Source: Streptomyces sp. RPA4-2 (GTDB lineage: Bacteria; Actinomycetota; Actinomycetes; Streptomycetales; Streptomycetaceae). From it: a stretch of DNA of 64,000 nt. The position numbers and the translations under genes were made by a program. Location: the NCBI RefSeq assembly GCF_012273515.2, contig NZ_CP050975.2:1612001-1676000 (forward strand). Direction: 5' to 3'. The notes below the pieces were generated by a model that was not told the DNA's origin, ran no database searches, and saw only the letters and a list, made by a program, of their open reading frames with translations. This document shows positions 16,954 through 26,462 of the stretch, one piece after another; position 1 is the first letter of the stretch, and each line of letters starts with the position of its first letter.

Positions 16954-18176
16954 CCGCTCCCGCCCGTACGCGCACGTCCGCCGACCTGATCCGCGCGGAG
17001 GGCCCCGTCCTCGCGCACAACTACCACCCGCTCCCCGTCGTCGTCGCCCGCGCCGAGGGCACCTGGGTCGAGGACGTCGAGGGCCGCCGTTACCTCGACA
17101 TGCTGGCGGGCTATTCGGCCCTCAATTTCGGCCACCGCAACCCCGTGCTGATCGAGGCGGCGCACCGCCAGCTCGACCGGCTCACCCTGACCTCCCGCGC
17201 CTTCCACAACGACCAGCTGGCCCACTTCGCCGCGTCCCTGGCCCGGCTGACGGGCCTGGACATGGTCCTGCCGATGAACACCGGCGCCGAGGCGGTGGAG
17301 AGCGCCGTCAAGGTTGCCCGCAAGTGGGCGTACGAGGTGAAGGGCGTCGCCCCGGACCAGGCCACGATCGTCGTGGCCGCGGACAACTTCCACGGCCGTA
17401 CGACGACGATCGTCAGCTTCTCCACGGACGAGACGGCCCGCAGCGGCTTCGGCCCCTTCACCCCGGGCTTCCGGATCGTTCCGTACAACGATCTCGCGGC
17501 GCTCGAAGCCGCCGTCGACGAGACGACCGCGGCCGTGCTGATCGAGCCCATCCAGGGCGAGGCGGGCGTCGTCATCCCCGACGACGGCTATCTGGCCGGT
17601 GTGCGCGAGCTGACCAGCCGGGCGAACTGCCTGTTCGTCGCGGACGAGATCCAGTCGGGTCTGGGGCGGACCGGCACCACCCTCGCCGTCGACCACGAGG
17701 GCGTCGTCCCGGACATGCTGCTGCTCGGCAAGGCGCTCGGCGGCGGCATCGTGCCGGTCTCGGCGGTGGTGGCGCGCCGTGACGTTCTCGACGTACTGCG
17801 GCCCGGCGAGCACGGCTCCACGTTCGGCGGCAACCCGCTCGCCGCGGCGGTCGGCTCGGCGGTCGTCGAGCTGCTGGAGACGGGGGAGTTCCAGCGCCGG
17901 GCGGCCGAGCTGGGCGTGGTCCTGCGAGGCGGCCTCAAGGCGCTCGTGGGCCGGGGAGTGGAGGGCTTCCGCTCGCGCGGGCTGTGGGCGGGCGTCGACA
18001 TCGACCCGTCCATCGGCACCGGCCGCGAGATCAGCGAGGGCCTCATGCGCGAGGGGATCCTGGTCAAGGACACCCACGGTTCGACCATCCGGCTGGCCCC
18101 GCCGCTGACCATCACCGCCGACGAACTCCGGTCAGCTCTCGCGGCCCTCGAGAAGGTTCTGACGCAAGGGGTCTGA
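16950..18176 (+). CDS. rocD: Ornithine aminotransferase
   Basis: A PLP-dependent class III aminotransferase of 408 residues that converts ornithine and 2-oxoglutarate to glutamate 5-semialdehyde and glutamate. The PLP lysine is Lys261 in LLGKALGGG, the ADEIQSGLGRTG motif carries the cofactor Asp, and MLAGYSALNFGHRNP and TSRAFHND near the N-terminus are typical of RocD rather than ArgD. Its start overlaps the stop of the upstream hydrolase (ATGA). Together they would degrade arginine-derived ornithine toward proline or glutamate. Regulation by the upstream Lrp protein is likely. Confidence 0.95.
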   Translation: MTAPARTRTSADLIRAEGPVLAHNYHPLPVVVARAEGTWVEDVEGRRYLDMLAGYSALNFGHRNPVLIEAAHRQLDRLTLTSRAFHNDQLAHFAASLARLTGLDMVLPMNTGAEAVESAVKVARKWAYEVKGVAPDQATIVVAADNFHGRTTTIVSFSTDETARSGFGPFTPGFRIVPYNDLAALEAAVDETTAAVLIEPIQGEAGVVIPDDGYLAGVRELTSRANCLFVADEIQSGLGRTGTTLAVDHEGVVPDMLLLGKALGGGIVPVSAVVARRDVLDVLRPGEHGSTFGGNPLAAAVGSAVVELLETGEFQRRAAELGVVLRGGLKALVGRGVEGFRSRGLWAGVDIDPSIGTGREISEGLMREGILVKDTHGSTIRLAPPLTITADELRSALAALEKVLTQGV

Positions 18177-18288
18177 TACCGGCCACGGGACCACAGAGAG
18201 TGACCCCCGAACGGTTACCCCCGGCGACGGGCACGCCTAAACTGATCGCTCCCCGGGGAGGACCCGGAGGAACAGAGGAGCGCCTCAG

Positions 18289-19014
18289 GTGTTTTATTAC
18301 GTGCTCAAACATGTGCTTCTGGGTCCGCTGTTGAGGCTGGTGTTCCGGCCTCGGATCGAGGGCCTTGAGCACATACCGTCGTCGGGGGGCGCCATCGTGG
18401 CGGGCAACCACCTGTCCTTCTCGGACCACTTCCTGATGCCCGCGATCCTCAAGCGGCGGATCACCTTCCTCGCGAAGGCGGAGTACTTCACCGGGCCGGG
18501 TGTCAAGGGCCGTCTGACGGCCGCGTTCTTCCGCAGCGCGGGGCAGATCCCGGTGGACCGCTCAGGCAAGGAGGCGGGACAGGCCGCGATCCGGGAGGGG
18601 CTCGGCGTGCTGCGCCAGGGCGAGCTGCTCGGCATCTACCCGGAGGGCACCCGCTCGCACGACGGGCGCCTCTACAAGGGCAAGGTCGGCGTCGCGGCCA
18701 TGGCCCTGAAGGCCCGGGTGCCGGTCGTCCCCTGCGCGATGATCGGCACCTTCGAGGCGCAGCCGCCGGGTCAGAAGATCCCGAACCTCCACCCCGTGGT
18801 GATCCGCTTCGGCGAGCCCCTCGACTTCTCCCGCTACGCCGGTATGGAGAACGAGAAGGCCATCCTGCGTGCCGTCACCGACGAGATCATGTACGCCATC
18901 CTCACCCTCTCCGGGCAGGAGTACGTCGACCGGTACGCGGCCGACGTCAAGGCCGAGGCGGCCGCCGAGAGCGCGGAGAGAGCGCGCAGGTTCCCGCGGA
19001 TGCCATTGAGCTGA
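18289..19014 (+). CDS. 1-Acyl-sn-glycerol-3-phosphate acyltransferase family protein (PlsC-like)
   Basis: A 241-residue membrane-associated acyltransferase of the PlsC family, which acylates lysophosphatidic acid or related lipids. The HX4D catalytic motif is His41-Asp46 in NHLSFSD, and the YPEGTRS substrate motif is at residues 117-123. An N-terminal hydrophobic segment (about residues 3-19) anchors it. The start is GTG 18289 with GAGGAG nine nt upstream. Streptomyces have several paralogues, so the acceptor lipid is not certain. A strong bidirectional terminator follows. Confidence 0.92.
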   Translation: MFYYVLKHVLLGPLLRLVFRPRIEGLEHIPSSGGAIVAGNHLSFSDHFLMPAILKRRITFLAKAEYFTGPGVKGRLTAAFFRSAGQIPVDRSGKEAGQAAIREGLGVLRQGELLGIYPEGTRSHDGRLYKGKVGVAAMALKARVPVVPCAMIGTFEAQPPGQKIPNLHPVVIRFGEPLDFSRYAGMENEKAILRAVTDEIMYAILTLSGQEYVDRYAADVKAEAAAESAERARRFPRMPLS

Positions 19015-19069
19015 CCGTCCGGTGGGACCGGTGGCGGGGCGGGGCGGGGCGGCAGGGGCACCGACGCGA

Positions 19070-19099
19070 AAGGGGCGGCCGGAGGACCGGCCGCCCCTT
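19070..19099. terminator. Bidirectional hairpin terminator
   Basis: Arms AAGGGGCGGCCGG (19070-19082) and CCGGCCGCCCCTT (19087-19099) pair perfectly over 13 bp around an AGGA loop. It lies between the convergent plsC-like and aminopeptidase genes and can serve both strands. Confidence 0.9.
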
Positions 19100-19112
19100 C
19101 GTGTGCGGTGTG

Positions 19113-20711
19113 CTACGGCGCCGGCGTGGCGTGCGGCGTGCACGTCACATCGGCCGCGTCCGTCCTGCCGGTGAGCAGGTAGGTGTCCACCCGCGTGTTG
19201 ATGCACGGATTGACCAGGCCGGTCACACCGTGCGAGCCCGCGCCCTGCTCGGTGATGAGGCGGGAGCCCTTGAAGCGCTTGTGCAGTTCGACCGCGCCCG
19301 GGTACGGGGTCGCGGCGTCACGCGTGGACTGCACGATCAGGACGGACGGCAGCCCCTTGCCGGTCCTGACTTCGACCGGGGTCTGCTGCTTGACCGGCCA
19401 GGTGGCGCACGGCAGGTTCAACCACGCGTTGGCCCACGTCATGAACGGGTAGTCCTTGTTGAGCCGCGTGTTGTCCCTGTCCCACTTGTTCCAGCTGGTG
19501 GGCCACTTGGCGTCGGTGCACTCGACGGCGGTGTAGACGGCGTTGCCGTTCTCCGAGCTGATGTTGCCCGCCGTGTCGGACAGGTCCGGAGCGGCGGCGT
19601 CCACCATCGCCTGGGTGTCACCGGCGACGTACTTGCTGAACACCGTCGCGACCGGTACCCACGAGGAGTCGTAGTACGGAGCGCTCTGGAAGAAGGAGAT
19701 CAGCTCGGCGGGTCCGACGACCCCGCCCAGCGGGCTCTTCTTCGCGGCGGCGCGCAGCTTCAGCCACTGGTTCTGCACCTTCGCGCGGGTGTCGCCGAGG
19801 TGGAAGGCCGCGTCGTTCTTGGCGACCCAGTCCTCCCAGTCCTTCCAGCGGCCCTCGAAGGCGACGTCCTGCTCCAGGTTGGCCTGGTACCAGATGTTGT
19901 CCCGAGACGGGTTGACGACGCTGTCCACGAGCATGCGGCGGACGTGTCCCGGGAAGAGCGTGCCGTAGACGGCGCCGAGGTAGGTGCCGTACGAGACGCC
20001 CAGGTAGTTGAGCTTCTTCTCACCGAGCCCGGCGCGGATGACGTCCAGGTCGCGCGCGGTGTTCGGCGTGGTCATCTGCGCCAGCACGGCCTTGCCGCTG
20101 CGCTCGGCGCAGCCGTCCGCGTACTCGGCCGCGAGCTTGCGCTGGGCGCGCTTGTCGGCCTGGGAGTCCGGGACCGGGTCGGCCTTGGGCGCCTTCACGA
20201 ACTCCTGCGGGTCGATGCAGGAGATGGGCGCCGAGTGGCCGACACCGCGCGGGTCGAAGCCCACGAAGTCGTAGGCCTTCGCGGTGTTCGCCCAGATCGG
20301 GTTCTTGCCGGTGACACGAGTGGGGAAGCGCATGCCGGAGCCGCCCGGGCCGCCCGGGTTGTAGACGAGGGCGCCCTGGCGCTCCTCCTTCGTCCCGGTG
20401 TTCCCGATGCGGTCGACGGCGAGCTTGATCTGCTTGCCGTTCGGGTGCGCGTAGTCCAGCGGCACGCTGACCCAGCCGCACTGGATGGGCTTCACGAAGC
20501 CCCAGTCCGCCGGGCAGTCCTGCCAGTTGATACCGGCCTTCTCGGCCCGGGCGGCGGCGATCGCCGCACCACGGGCCTCGCGGTCCTGGCCGTGGCGCGA
20601 GGCGGCGGTGGCCGACGGCGCCGCCATGGCTCCGGCTATCAGGGTCGCCGTGACGAGCGCTCCGGCCGAGCCGAGCGCTGTCACTCGTCTCGTCGGTCTC
20701 AAAGCCCTCAA
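19113..20711 (-). CDS. Secreted tripeptidyl aminopeptidase-type alpha/beta hydrolase
   Basis: An exported alpha/beta hydrolase of the TAP/SlpD-SlpE family, which removes tripeptides from protein N-termini. From the chosen TTG start the protein has 532 residues: a basic N-region, a hydrophobic core (ALGSAGALVTATLIAGAM) and a signal cleavage region near APSATAA. The oxyanion strip NPGGPGGSG, nucleophile elbow GVSYGTYLG, acid in STRDAATPY and His in GAGSHGVT complete the active site, with the TAP C-terminal domain present. TTG 20711 is preceded by GGGGAGG at 6 nt; longer in-frame reading gives an implausible leader. Extracellular protein turnover during differentiation is the likely role. Confidence 0.93.
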   Translation of the reverse strand: MRALRPTRRVTALGSAGALVTATLIAGAMAAPSATAASRHGQDREARGAAIAAARAEKAGINWQDCPADWGFVKPIQCGWVSVPLDYAHPNGKQIKLAVDRIGNTGTKEERQGALVYNPGGPGGSGMRFPTRVTGKNPIWANTAKAYDFVGFDPRGVGHSAPISCIDPQEFVKAPKADPVPDSQADKRAQRKLAAEYADGCAERSGKAVLAQMTTPNTARDLDVIRAGLGEKKLNYLGVSYGTYLGAVYGTLFPGHVRRMLVDSVVNPSRDNIWYQANLEQDVAFEGRWKDWEDWVAKNDAAFHLGDTRAKVQNQWLKLRAAAKKSPLGGVVGPAELISFFQSAPYYDSSWVPVATVFSKYVAGDTQAMVDAAAPDLSDTAGNISSENGNAVYTAVECTDAKWPTSWNKWDRDNTRLNKDYPFMTWANAWLNLPCATWPVKQQTPVEVRTGKGLPSVLIVQSTRDAATPYPGAVELHKRFKGSRLITEQGAGSHGVTGLVNPCINTRVDTYLLTGRTDAADVTCTPHATPAP

Positions 20712-20841
20712 GTGGGACCTCCCCGTACATCGTTGCGATTGGTACGGGGATCCTTTCGGCTGTGAGGTCCCTGAGAACAGGGGGGACAGGGCTTCTTTAC
20801 TAATCCGATAAGCGGTGTACGGCACCCCGTTGAGCGGATAC

Positions 20842-21600
20842 TCAGCCGAAGGACCTCAACGCCTCGTCCAGAACCCGCCGCAGCCGCAGCGCGTCAGGTG
20901 CCAGCGCGCTCACCAGAACAGCCGGTCCGGCCAGGGGATTGACGGCCGCGCACTCCCCCAGCAGCCGTGCTCGCGGCATGTCCTTCTCGAACTCCGGTCG
21001 CACGATGAGCAGTTGTCCGAGGGCACGGTGTCCCCCGAGGACGGCGGGGCCGTCCCATCCGCCGGGCGCGCCGGGGCCGCACGACAACTCCTGGTCCAGC
21101 AGCGTCCGTCCGCCGAGTCGCAGGGTAAGTCGGCTGGTGAGCCGCCCCGGTTGCTCACCGACGCGACCGAGTACCTGCTCCTCGCGGAACACCAGCCGCG
21201 CGCCCGGCTCCAGCCCGATTCCCGAGGTGACGTGAAGATCACTCCCGTTCGCGGAGATCAACTGCTCCGGCAGCCAGTGCAGTTCGCCTCCGGTGGCGAC
21301 GCGCAGCCGTACGTCGTAGCGGGCCTCTCCCTTGGCCTGCCCCGGCAGGGCGATGGTCGCGGCGGCCGAACCGACGTGCAGTCGCGCCCCTTCCGCGACG
21401 GTCGCCTCCACGGCGAATCGGTCGTTGCCGAGCGGGCCGCTCATGGCACCGACCAGCATCACCCGTGCCTCGTCGCCGTGTGCCCGGGTGCGGCGCGGCG
21501 CGATCGGGCCCTCGCCGTCCAGCACCGGCAGCGAGGTGCCGCCCCGGCCGTCGGCGCGTGCCTCGATCCGTGCGGTGGCCCGCACGCCCGCTGTCGTCAC
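20842..21600 (-). CDS. ureD: Urease accessory protein UreD
   Basis: A 252-residue UreD/UreH protein, the scaffold that docks UreF and UreG on apo-urease during nickel insertion. Features are the central GPLGNDRF segment, the [16 protein letters not shown] strip and REEQVLGR, all typical of UreD. The GTG start at 21600 overlaps the ureG stop (GTGA). It is the last gene of the urease operon. Actinobacterial UreD proteins are divergent in sequence, so length and position support the call strongly. Confidence 0.92.
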   Translation of the reverse strand: MTTAGVRATARIEARADGRGGTSLPVLDGEGPIAPRRTRAHGDEARVMLVGAMSGPLGNDRFAVEATVAEGARLHVGSAAATIALPGQAKGEARYDVRLRVATGGELHWLPEQLISANGSDLHVTSGIGLEPGARLVFREEQVLGRVGEQPGRLTSRLTLRLGGRTLLDQELSCGPGAPGGWDGPAVLGGHRALGQLLIVRPEFEKDMPRARLLGECAAVNPLAGPAVLVSALAPDALRLRRVLDEALRSFG

Positions 21601-22280
21601 GCCGTCCACGCGGCGAGCCGTTCCCGCACCCAGTCCGCGACGGCCGTGACGCCGCCCTCGCTCCTCAACGACTGGAGGACGACGGGCAGTTCGGCCCGTT
21701 GGGCCTTGGCGTCGGCGGCCATCCGCGCCAGGTCGGATCCCACGTAGGGCGCGAGGTCGGTCTTGTTGACGACGAGAAGATCGGCGGTGGTGACCCCCGG
21801 TCCACCCTTGCGCGGGATGTCGTCCCCGCCCGCGACGTCGATCACGAAGATCTGCGCGTCGACCAGCCCCTTGGAGAAGGTGGCCGTGAGGTTGTCGCCC
21901 CCGGACTCGACCAGGATCAGGTCCAGCGGCCCGACCTCGTCCTCCAGGTCCTCCACCGCTTCGAGGTTCGCCGAGATGTCGTCCCGGATCGCGGTGTGCG
22001 GACAGGCCCCCGTCTCGACGGCGGTGATCCGCTCGGGCGGCAGCACCGCCTCCCGCAGCAGGAACTCGGCGTCCTCGCGCGTGTAGATGTCGTTCGTGAC
22101 GACCGCGAGCGACCACTCGTCGCGCAGGGCCCGGCAGAGCGCGGCGACGGTCGCGGTCTTGCCGGATCCCACGGGCCCGCCGAGCCCGATCCGCAGGGCC
22201 CGGCGCGAGCCGTCGGGACGCCGCGCGTCGGCACTCACGGCGGACGTCCCGTCGTGACCGTGAAGATGGTCGAGATGCAT
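21597..22280 (-). CDS. ureG: Urease accessory GTPase UreG
   Basis: A 227-residue SIMIBI-class GTPase that delivers nickel to urease. It has the P-loop GPVGSGKT, the nickel-binding CPH motif in [18 protein letters not shown] (switch region) and the NKTD base-recognition motif. The N-terminus [11 protein letters not shown] carries four His residues and could bind nickel, which matters because no ureE is present in the operon. Start ATG 22280; a longer frame upstream is antisense to nothing and lacks an RBS. A 205-bp gap containing a dispersed repeat separates it from ureF. Confidence 0.96.
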   Translation of the reverse strand: MHLDHLHGHDGTSAVSADARRPDGSRRALRIGLGGPVGSGKTATVAALCRALRDEWSLAVVTNDIYTREDAEFLLREAVLPPERITAVETGACPHTAIRDDISANLEAVEDLEDEVGPLDLILVESGGDNLTATFSKGLVDAQIFVIDVAGGDDIPRKGGPGVTTADLLVVNKTDLAPYVGSDLARMAADAKAQRAELPVVLQSLRSEGGVTAVADWVRERLAAWTA

Positions 22281-22384
22281 GATTGCGGCTCCGTTCCCCG
22301 GCCGAGACCGGATTCTCCGACGATTTCGAACCTTCCGACGCCCTCGGCCGTCCCCTGTGCCCGGCCTTCCGGCTCCGGTAAGCC

Positions 22385-22460
22385 GCATCCAGCCCGTCCG
22401 GCGTTTGAGGACGAGCCCTTGGGGCGAACGGGGGTCCGGGGGCGGAGCCCCCGGGGCCAG
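22385..22460 (-). repeat. Dispersed Streptomyces intergenic repeat with hairpin
   Basis: The plus strand reads CCAGCCCGTCCGGCG followed by TTTGAGGACGAG, then a G-rich run and CCGGGGGC-GGA-GCCCCCGG (22436-22454), a perfect 8-bp hairpin. I recognise this as a sequence family found many times between genes in Streptomyces genomes. Here it separates ureF from ureG inside an operon, so on the minus-strand mRNA the hairpin could act as a processing or attenuation point. Exact repeat borders are approximate. Confidence 0.75.
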
Positions 22461-22485
22461 ACCACCAACGCCCACCCCGAACCCC

Positions 22486-23160
22486 CTACGACGCGAACAA
22501 CCGCACAGCCCAAGCGGCATGCGCCTCCGCACTGATCTCCAGCAACGGAGCACCCCCCGCGGGCAACGCGTCGACGCCGTCGGCCACCACGCGCCGCGCC
22601 GCCTCGGCCGCCCGCTGAGCGACCCGGTCCAACTCCGGCGCCAGCCGGGCCAGTACCGCCGTGGCGTCGAAGGGGTCCAGGCTGAGCAGCCGCACGGTCG
22701 CCGTCGCCGGCCCGCTGACACTCTCGTACGCGGAGCAGTACGCGGCGTCCTCTGGCCCCAGTCCGGCGCCTCTGGCAGCCACCCCGAGCACCACGGGCTG
22801 GTGCGCTCCCTTGGGGAACTCCCTTGCCAGCGCGTCGAGTTCCTCGGACGGCCAGGCCGCTCGCGCCGCCCGCATCAACTGCCGTCCGAGCCGTCGCGCG
22901 GCCCCGCGCAGGGCGGGCGACGGCGTCCGGGCGTCCGCTGCCGCGTCCAGCGCCACCGGGTCGACGCCGAGCGCCGCCGCCGCGGCGAGGGCGGCCGACA
23001 CCAGCCCCGTCGTGTGCAACCGCCCGCGGCAGAAGTCCTCCAGGCTCGCCGCCCCGCTGATCCGCCCGGCCTTGACGGCCGCCTCGGCCCCGCCGGAGTG
23101 GGCGTGCCCTCCGGCGGGGAAGCGGCCGTCCGCCAGGACGAGAAGTGCCGCGCGGGACAT
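22486..23160 (-). CDS. ureF: Urease accessory protein UreF
   Basis: A 224-residue all-helical UreF that acts with UreD and UreG in urease activation. The recognisable N-terminal motif is [19 protein letters not shown], matching the conserved ADGRFPxGGxxHSxG strip of UreF, and the C-terminal [17 protein letters not shown] is also family-like. Its ATG at 23160 overlaps the ureC stop by one base (TGATG), so it is translated directly after urease alpha. Confidence 0.93.
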   Translation of the reverse strand: MSRAALLVLADGRFPAGGHAHSGGAEAAVKAGRISGAASLEDFCRGRLHTTGLVSAALAAAAALGVDPVALDAAADARTPSPALRGAARRLGRQLMRAARAAWPSEELDALAREFPKGAHQPVVLGVAARGAGLGPEDAAYCSAYESVSGPATATVRLLSLDPFDATAVLARLAPELDRVAQRAAEAARRVVADGVDALPAGGAPLLEISAEAHAAWAVRLFAS

Positions 23161-24881
23161 CAGAAGAGGAAGTAACGCTGGGCCATGGGCAGTTCCGCGG
23201 CCGGTGTCGCCTCGACCAGCTCTCCGTCGATGTGCACGGCGAAACTGTCGGGATCGACCCGTACGCGCGGCCGGGCGTCGTTCTCCCGCATGTCGGCCTT
23301 GGTCACCCCCCGGGTCGAGTCGATGGCCATGAACCTCTTGCTCAGCGAGAGCCGCTCCGGCAGCCCGTCCTCGATCGCGAGCGGTGCCACGAAGTTGAAC
23401 GAGTTCGCGGCGGGCGCCCGTCCGATCGCCCCGAACATCGGCCGGGGCAGAATCGGCTGCGGCGTCGGAATGGACGCGTTGGCGTCGCCCATCTGCGCGT
23501 ACGCGATCTGTCCGCCCTTGATGACGAGGTGCGGCTTGACGCCGAAGAACGCGGGCTCCCACAGCACGAGGTCGGCGAGCTTGCCGGTCTCGACGGAGCC
23601 GATCTCGCGGGCGAGTCCCTGCGCGAGCGCCGGGTTGATCGTGTATTTGGCGACATAGCGACGTACACGGTGGTTGTCCGCGTGTCCGTCGCCCGGCAGG
23701 GCCCCGCGCCGCCGCTTCATCACATGGGCCGTCTGCCAGGTCCGCAGGATGACCTCGCCGACCCGGCCCATCGCCTGCGAGTCGGAGGAGATGATCGAGA
23801 TCGCGCCGAGATCGTGCAGGATGTCCTCGGCTCCGATGGTGGACGGCCGGATACGTGACTCGGCGAAGGCCAGGTCCTCGGGAACGGCCGCGTTGAGGTG
23901 GTGGCAGACCATCAGCATGTCGAGGTGTTCCTCGGCGGTGTTGACGGTGTACGGCCGGGTCGGGTTGGTGGAGCTGGGCAGCACGTGCGGCTCGGAGACC
24001 ACCGTCATGATGTCCGGCGCGTGCCCGCCGCCGGCACCCTCGGTGTGGTACGCGTGGATGCCGCGCCCACCGATCGCGGCGAGCGTGTCACCGACGAACC
24101 CCGCCTCGTTCAGCGTGTCGGTGTGGATGGCGACCTGGATGCCGGTGCGGTCGGCCACGGTCAGCGCGGCGTCGATGACGGCGGGCGTGGAGCCCCAGTC
24201 CTCGTGCAGCTTCAGTCCGAGTGCGCCGCCGCGGATCTGCGAGAGCATCGCGTCGTGCGAGACGGTGTTGCCCTTGCCGAGCAGTCCGAAGTTGAGCGGA
24301 TACCCCTCCATCGACTCCAGCATCCGGGCCAGATGCCAGGGGCCGGGAGTGACGGTGGTGGCCTTGGAACCCTCGGCGGGACCGGTGCCGCCGCCCACCA
24401 GGGTCGTGATGCCGGAGGCGAGTGCCTCGTCGGCGATCTGGGGGCAGATCAGGTGGACGTGCGCGTCGATGGCGCCCGCGGTGACGATCCGTCCGTTGCC
24501 CGCGATGATCTCGGTCTCAGGGCCGATGACGAGGTCGGGGTGGACGCCGTCCATGGTGTCGGGGTTGCCGGCCTTGCCGATGCCGGTGATCCGGCCGTCG
24601 CGGATGCCCAGGTCGGCCTTGACGATCCCCCAGTGGTCGATGATCACCGCGCCCGTGATGACGGTGTCCGGAGTGCCCTCCGCGCGCGTGGCGCGCGACT
24701 GGCCCATGGACTCCCGGATGACCTTGCCACCGCCGAACACGGCCTCGTCACCGGCGCGCCCCGGGCCGCCGGAGCGGTCCTCCTCGATCTCGACGAGCAG
24801 GTCGGTGTCGGCGAGGCGGATACGGTCGCCGGTGGTGGGGCCGAACAGATCGGCGTACGCGCCGCGGGAGAGATCAGGCAT
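23160..24881 (-). CDS. ureC: Urease alpha subunit
   Basis: The catalytic subunit of urease (urea to ammonia and carbamate), 573 residues. Nickel ligands are visible as HVH at residues 141-143, the carbamylated lysine is Lys224 in [10 protein letters not shown], and further His ligands lie in IHTDTLNE and [13 protein letters not shown]. The mobile flap Cys is Cys326 in MVCHHLN. The start ATG 24881 lies 8 nt inside ureB, behind GGAGG; a longer frame to 24929 lies within ureB and is rejected. It is cytoplasmic and assembles with UreA and UreB. Confidence 0.98.
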   Translation of the reverse strand: MPDLSRGAYADLFGPTTGDRIRLADTDLLVEIEEDRSGGPGRAGDEAVFGGGKVIRESMGQSRATRAEGTPDTVITGAVIIDHWGIVKADLGIRDGRITGIGKAGNPDTMDGVHPDLVIGPETEIIAGNGRIVTAGAIDAHVHLICPQIADEALASGITTLVGGGTGPAEGSKATTVTPGPWHLARMLESMEGYPLNFGLLGKGNTVSHDAMLSQIRGGALGLKLHEDWGSTPAVIDAALTVADRTGIQVAIHTDTLNEAGFVGDTLAAIGGRGIHAYHTEGAGGGHAPDIMTVVSEPHVLPSSTNPTRPYTVNTAEEHLDMLMVCHHLNAAVPEDLAFAESRIRPSTIGAEDILHDLGAISIISSDSQAMGRVGEVILRTWQTAHVMKRRRGALPGDGHADNHRVRRYVAKYTINPALAQGLAREIGSVETGKLADLVLWEPAFFGVKPHLVIKGGQIAYAQMGDANASIPTPQPILPRPMFGAIGRAPAANSFNFVAPLAIEDGLPERLSLSKRFMAIDSTRGVTKADMRENDARPRVRVDPDSFAVHIDGELVEATPAAELPMAQRYFLF

Positions 24882-25185
24882 CGAGGGCACCTCCGGTCTC
24901 GCCGCGCAGGCCGGGTACGACACGGGCACCGGCGAGCGGTACGAGTTCGACGTCGACGGGGATCCCCGGCTCGAAGCGCACGGCGGTCCCGGCGGCGACG
25001 TTGAGCCGCTTGCCGCGCGCGGCGGCGCGGTCGAACTCCAGGCCGGGGTTGGCCTCGGCGAAGTGGTAGTGGGAGCCGACCTGGACGGGCCGGTCGGCGG
25101 CGTTGAGGACGGTCAGCCGGGTGACTTCGCGGCCTTCGTTGAAAGTGACGGGTCCCTCGGCGAAGAGGATCTCTCCGGGAATCAC
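24874..25185 (-). CDS. ureB: Urease beta subunit
   Basis: A 103-residue UreB with the family N-terminus [12 protein letters not shown] and the [19 protein letters not shown] strip. The length matches free-standing bacterial UreB. It starts 16 bp after ureA and overlaps ureC by 8 nt. Confidence 0.97.
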   Translation of the reverse strand: MIPGEILFAEGPVTFNEGREVTRLTVLNAADRPVQVGSHYHFAEANPGLEFDRAAARGKRLNVAAGTAVRFEPGIPVDVELVPLAGARVVPGLRGETGGALDA

Positions 25186-25201
25186 GGTGTTCGCTCCCCC
25201 G

Positions 25202-25504
25202 TCAGACGATCGGGTCGTGGACGGTGACGAGTTTGGTGCCGTCCGGGAAGGTCGCCTCGACCTGGACGTCGTGGATCATTTCGGGGATGCCCTCCATGAC
25301 GTCGTCGCGGGTGAGGATCTTGCGTCCGGAGGACATCAGCTCGGCCACGGTGCGGCCGTCCCGGGCGCCTTCGAGGATGTGCGACGTGATGAGGGCGACG
25401 GCCTCGGGGTGGTTCAGTCTCAGTCCGCGGGCCCGGCGCTTCTCGGCCACGTCGGCGGCCACGTGGATCAGCAGCCTCTCTTGCTCGTGCGGGGTCAGTT
25501 GCAC
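25202..25504 (-). CDS. ureA: Urease gamma subunit
   Basis: A 100-residue UreA with the whole-family pattern [31 protein letters not shown] and the [19 protein letters not shown]-terminus. The start chosen is GTG 25504, because GAGGTGG lies 6-7 nt upstream; an in-frame GTG at 25519 falls inside that ribosome-binding site. It heads the operon ureA-ureB-ureC-ureF-ureG-ureD. A GlnR-box-like sequence lies about 100 bp upstream. Confidence 0.96.
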   Translation of the reverse strand: MQLTPHEQERLLIHVAADVAEKRRARGLRLNHPEAVALITSHILEGARDGRTVAELMSSGRKILTRDDVMEGIPEMIHDVQVEATFPDGTKLVTVHDPIV

Positions 25505-25588
25505 GGCGTCCCACCTCACAGTCCTCGCTCCGGACCGTGCGGGGTCCGGTGGCCGCAGCCACCAAAACCCCTGGTGGCATGGATGCGC

Positions 25589-25621
25589 ACGCTAGTTGGC
25601 CGTCGTTTCGTGGACGTTAAC
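25589..25621 (-). promoter_or_regulatory. Candidate GlnR box and -10 element of urease operon
   Basis: Read on the minus strand, TTAAC-GTCCAC-GAAAC occupies 25620-25605 and fits the Streptomyces GlnR consensus gTnAc-n6-GaAAc at every strongly conserved base. TAGCGT (25594-25589) downstream could be the -10 hexamer. GlnR is known to bind upstream of ureA in S. coelicolor, so nitrogen control of this operon is likely. Only one box pair is visible; exact promoter spacing is uncertain. Confidence 0.68.
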
Positions 25622-25955
25622 CGGCCTGTGGTCCACATCCGCCGACGCGTGGGGCGACCCCCGGACCCTCCCGGGGTCCGGTGACCGGTGGACCCCGACG
25701 ATCTTCACTCGAAGCGCGCGCACCTCGGCGGAGCGGCGCGCCGGGTCACGGCCGGCGCCGGGCCGCTCGGTATTCCGGGTTCCGGCCCGCCCCTCGACGA
25801 GCGGACGGCCGCCTCGGGGGCCCGCCCGGCCCGCCGCGGACATCCTCCGGAGCCGGGACCGTATACGGCGCGCCCCTCGGCCCGCACGGATCGACACCGC
25901 GTACGGCGCACGGTGTACGGCTGTCGGCCGGCGTGCGCCGCCGATCGCCCTTCCT
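25622..25955. other. Intergenic stretch without a recognised gene
   Basis: Between the urease promoter and the Phd-type antitoxin gene I see no open frame with a believable start, RBS and Streptomyces codon bias. In particular no toxin gene partners the antitoxin here. The stretch holds several GTACGGCG-like and GTATACGGCG words (25859-25920), which may be regulatory, but no clear palindrome or hairpin. Confidence 0.5.
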
Positions 25956-26234
25956 CTACGAGAGGTTGGGTCCCTGGTGCTCCGCGGCGATACCGAAGCG
26001 CTGGCGCTCCCGCGGCGCGGACGTGGCCTCGCGGACGCGGGAGAGGGAGCTGACCACCTGCTCCCCGGCGGGCTCCCGGAGCTCTTCGAGCCGCTCCAGG
26101 TCGGCGGCGGAGACGAGGGCGACGAGAGGCTTCCCGTGACGCGTCACGACGACACGCTCGCCCCCGTACACCACCCGGTTGATCAGGTCGGCGAGCTCAG
26201 CCCTGGCTTGCGTCACCGGAATCTCGTAGGCCAT
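25956..26234 (-). CDS. Phd/YefM-type antitoxin, apparently orphan
   Basis: A 92-residue protein of the Phd/YefM family. The DNA-binding and dimer core is [52 protein letters not shown], an almost textbook Phd/YefM start, followed by a polar C-terminal tail that would be the toxin-neutralising part. Family proteins bind their own operator and neutralise Doc, YoeB or VapC-type toxins. No toxin gene is seen on either side, so it may act alone as a regulator or pair with a distant toxin. It is divergent from a ClpP-like gene. RBS is weak (GGTGGGC close to ATG 26234). Confidence 0.9.
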   Translation of the reverse strand: MAYEIPVTQARAELADLINRVVYGGERVVVTRHGKPLVALVSAADLERLEELREPAGEQVVSSLSRVREATSAPRERQRFGIAAEHQGPNLS

Positions 26235-26462
26235 GCCCACCAGCTTAGACCGGACCCCTGACACTCCCCCGAAACGGACGATGTCCACCGGTTCCGCCGA
26301 AAGCGACGTCCCGCACCGCCACGCCCCATCCCGCGTCCGGCCCGGATCGCCGGTTCCGCGTCCGGTCGGGATCGCCGGCGTCGTACCCACGGAGCATCTC
26401 CCTCCTCTTCTCCCCTGTTCTCCGCCGGGTTTTTCGCTGTCGGCCGATTCCCTCGACATGAT

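Noticed and set aside
25592..25897. Minus-strand open frame after the Phd-type antitoxin as possible toxin
   Set aside because: Arg/Gly/Pro-rich translation, no RBS, no toxin-family motif; it overlaps the urease control region and is a high-GC chance frame.
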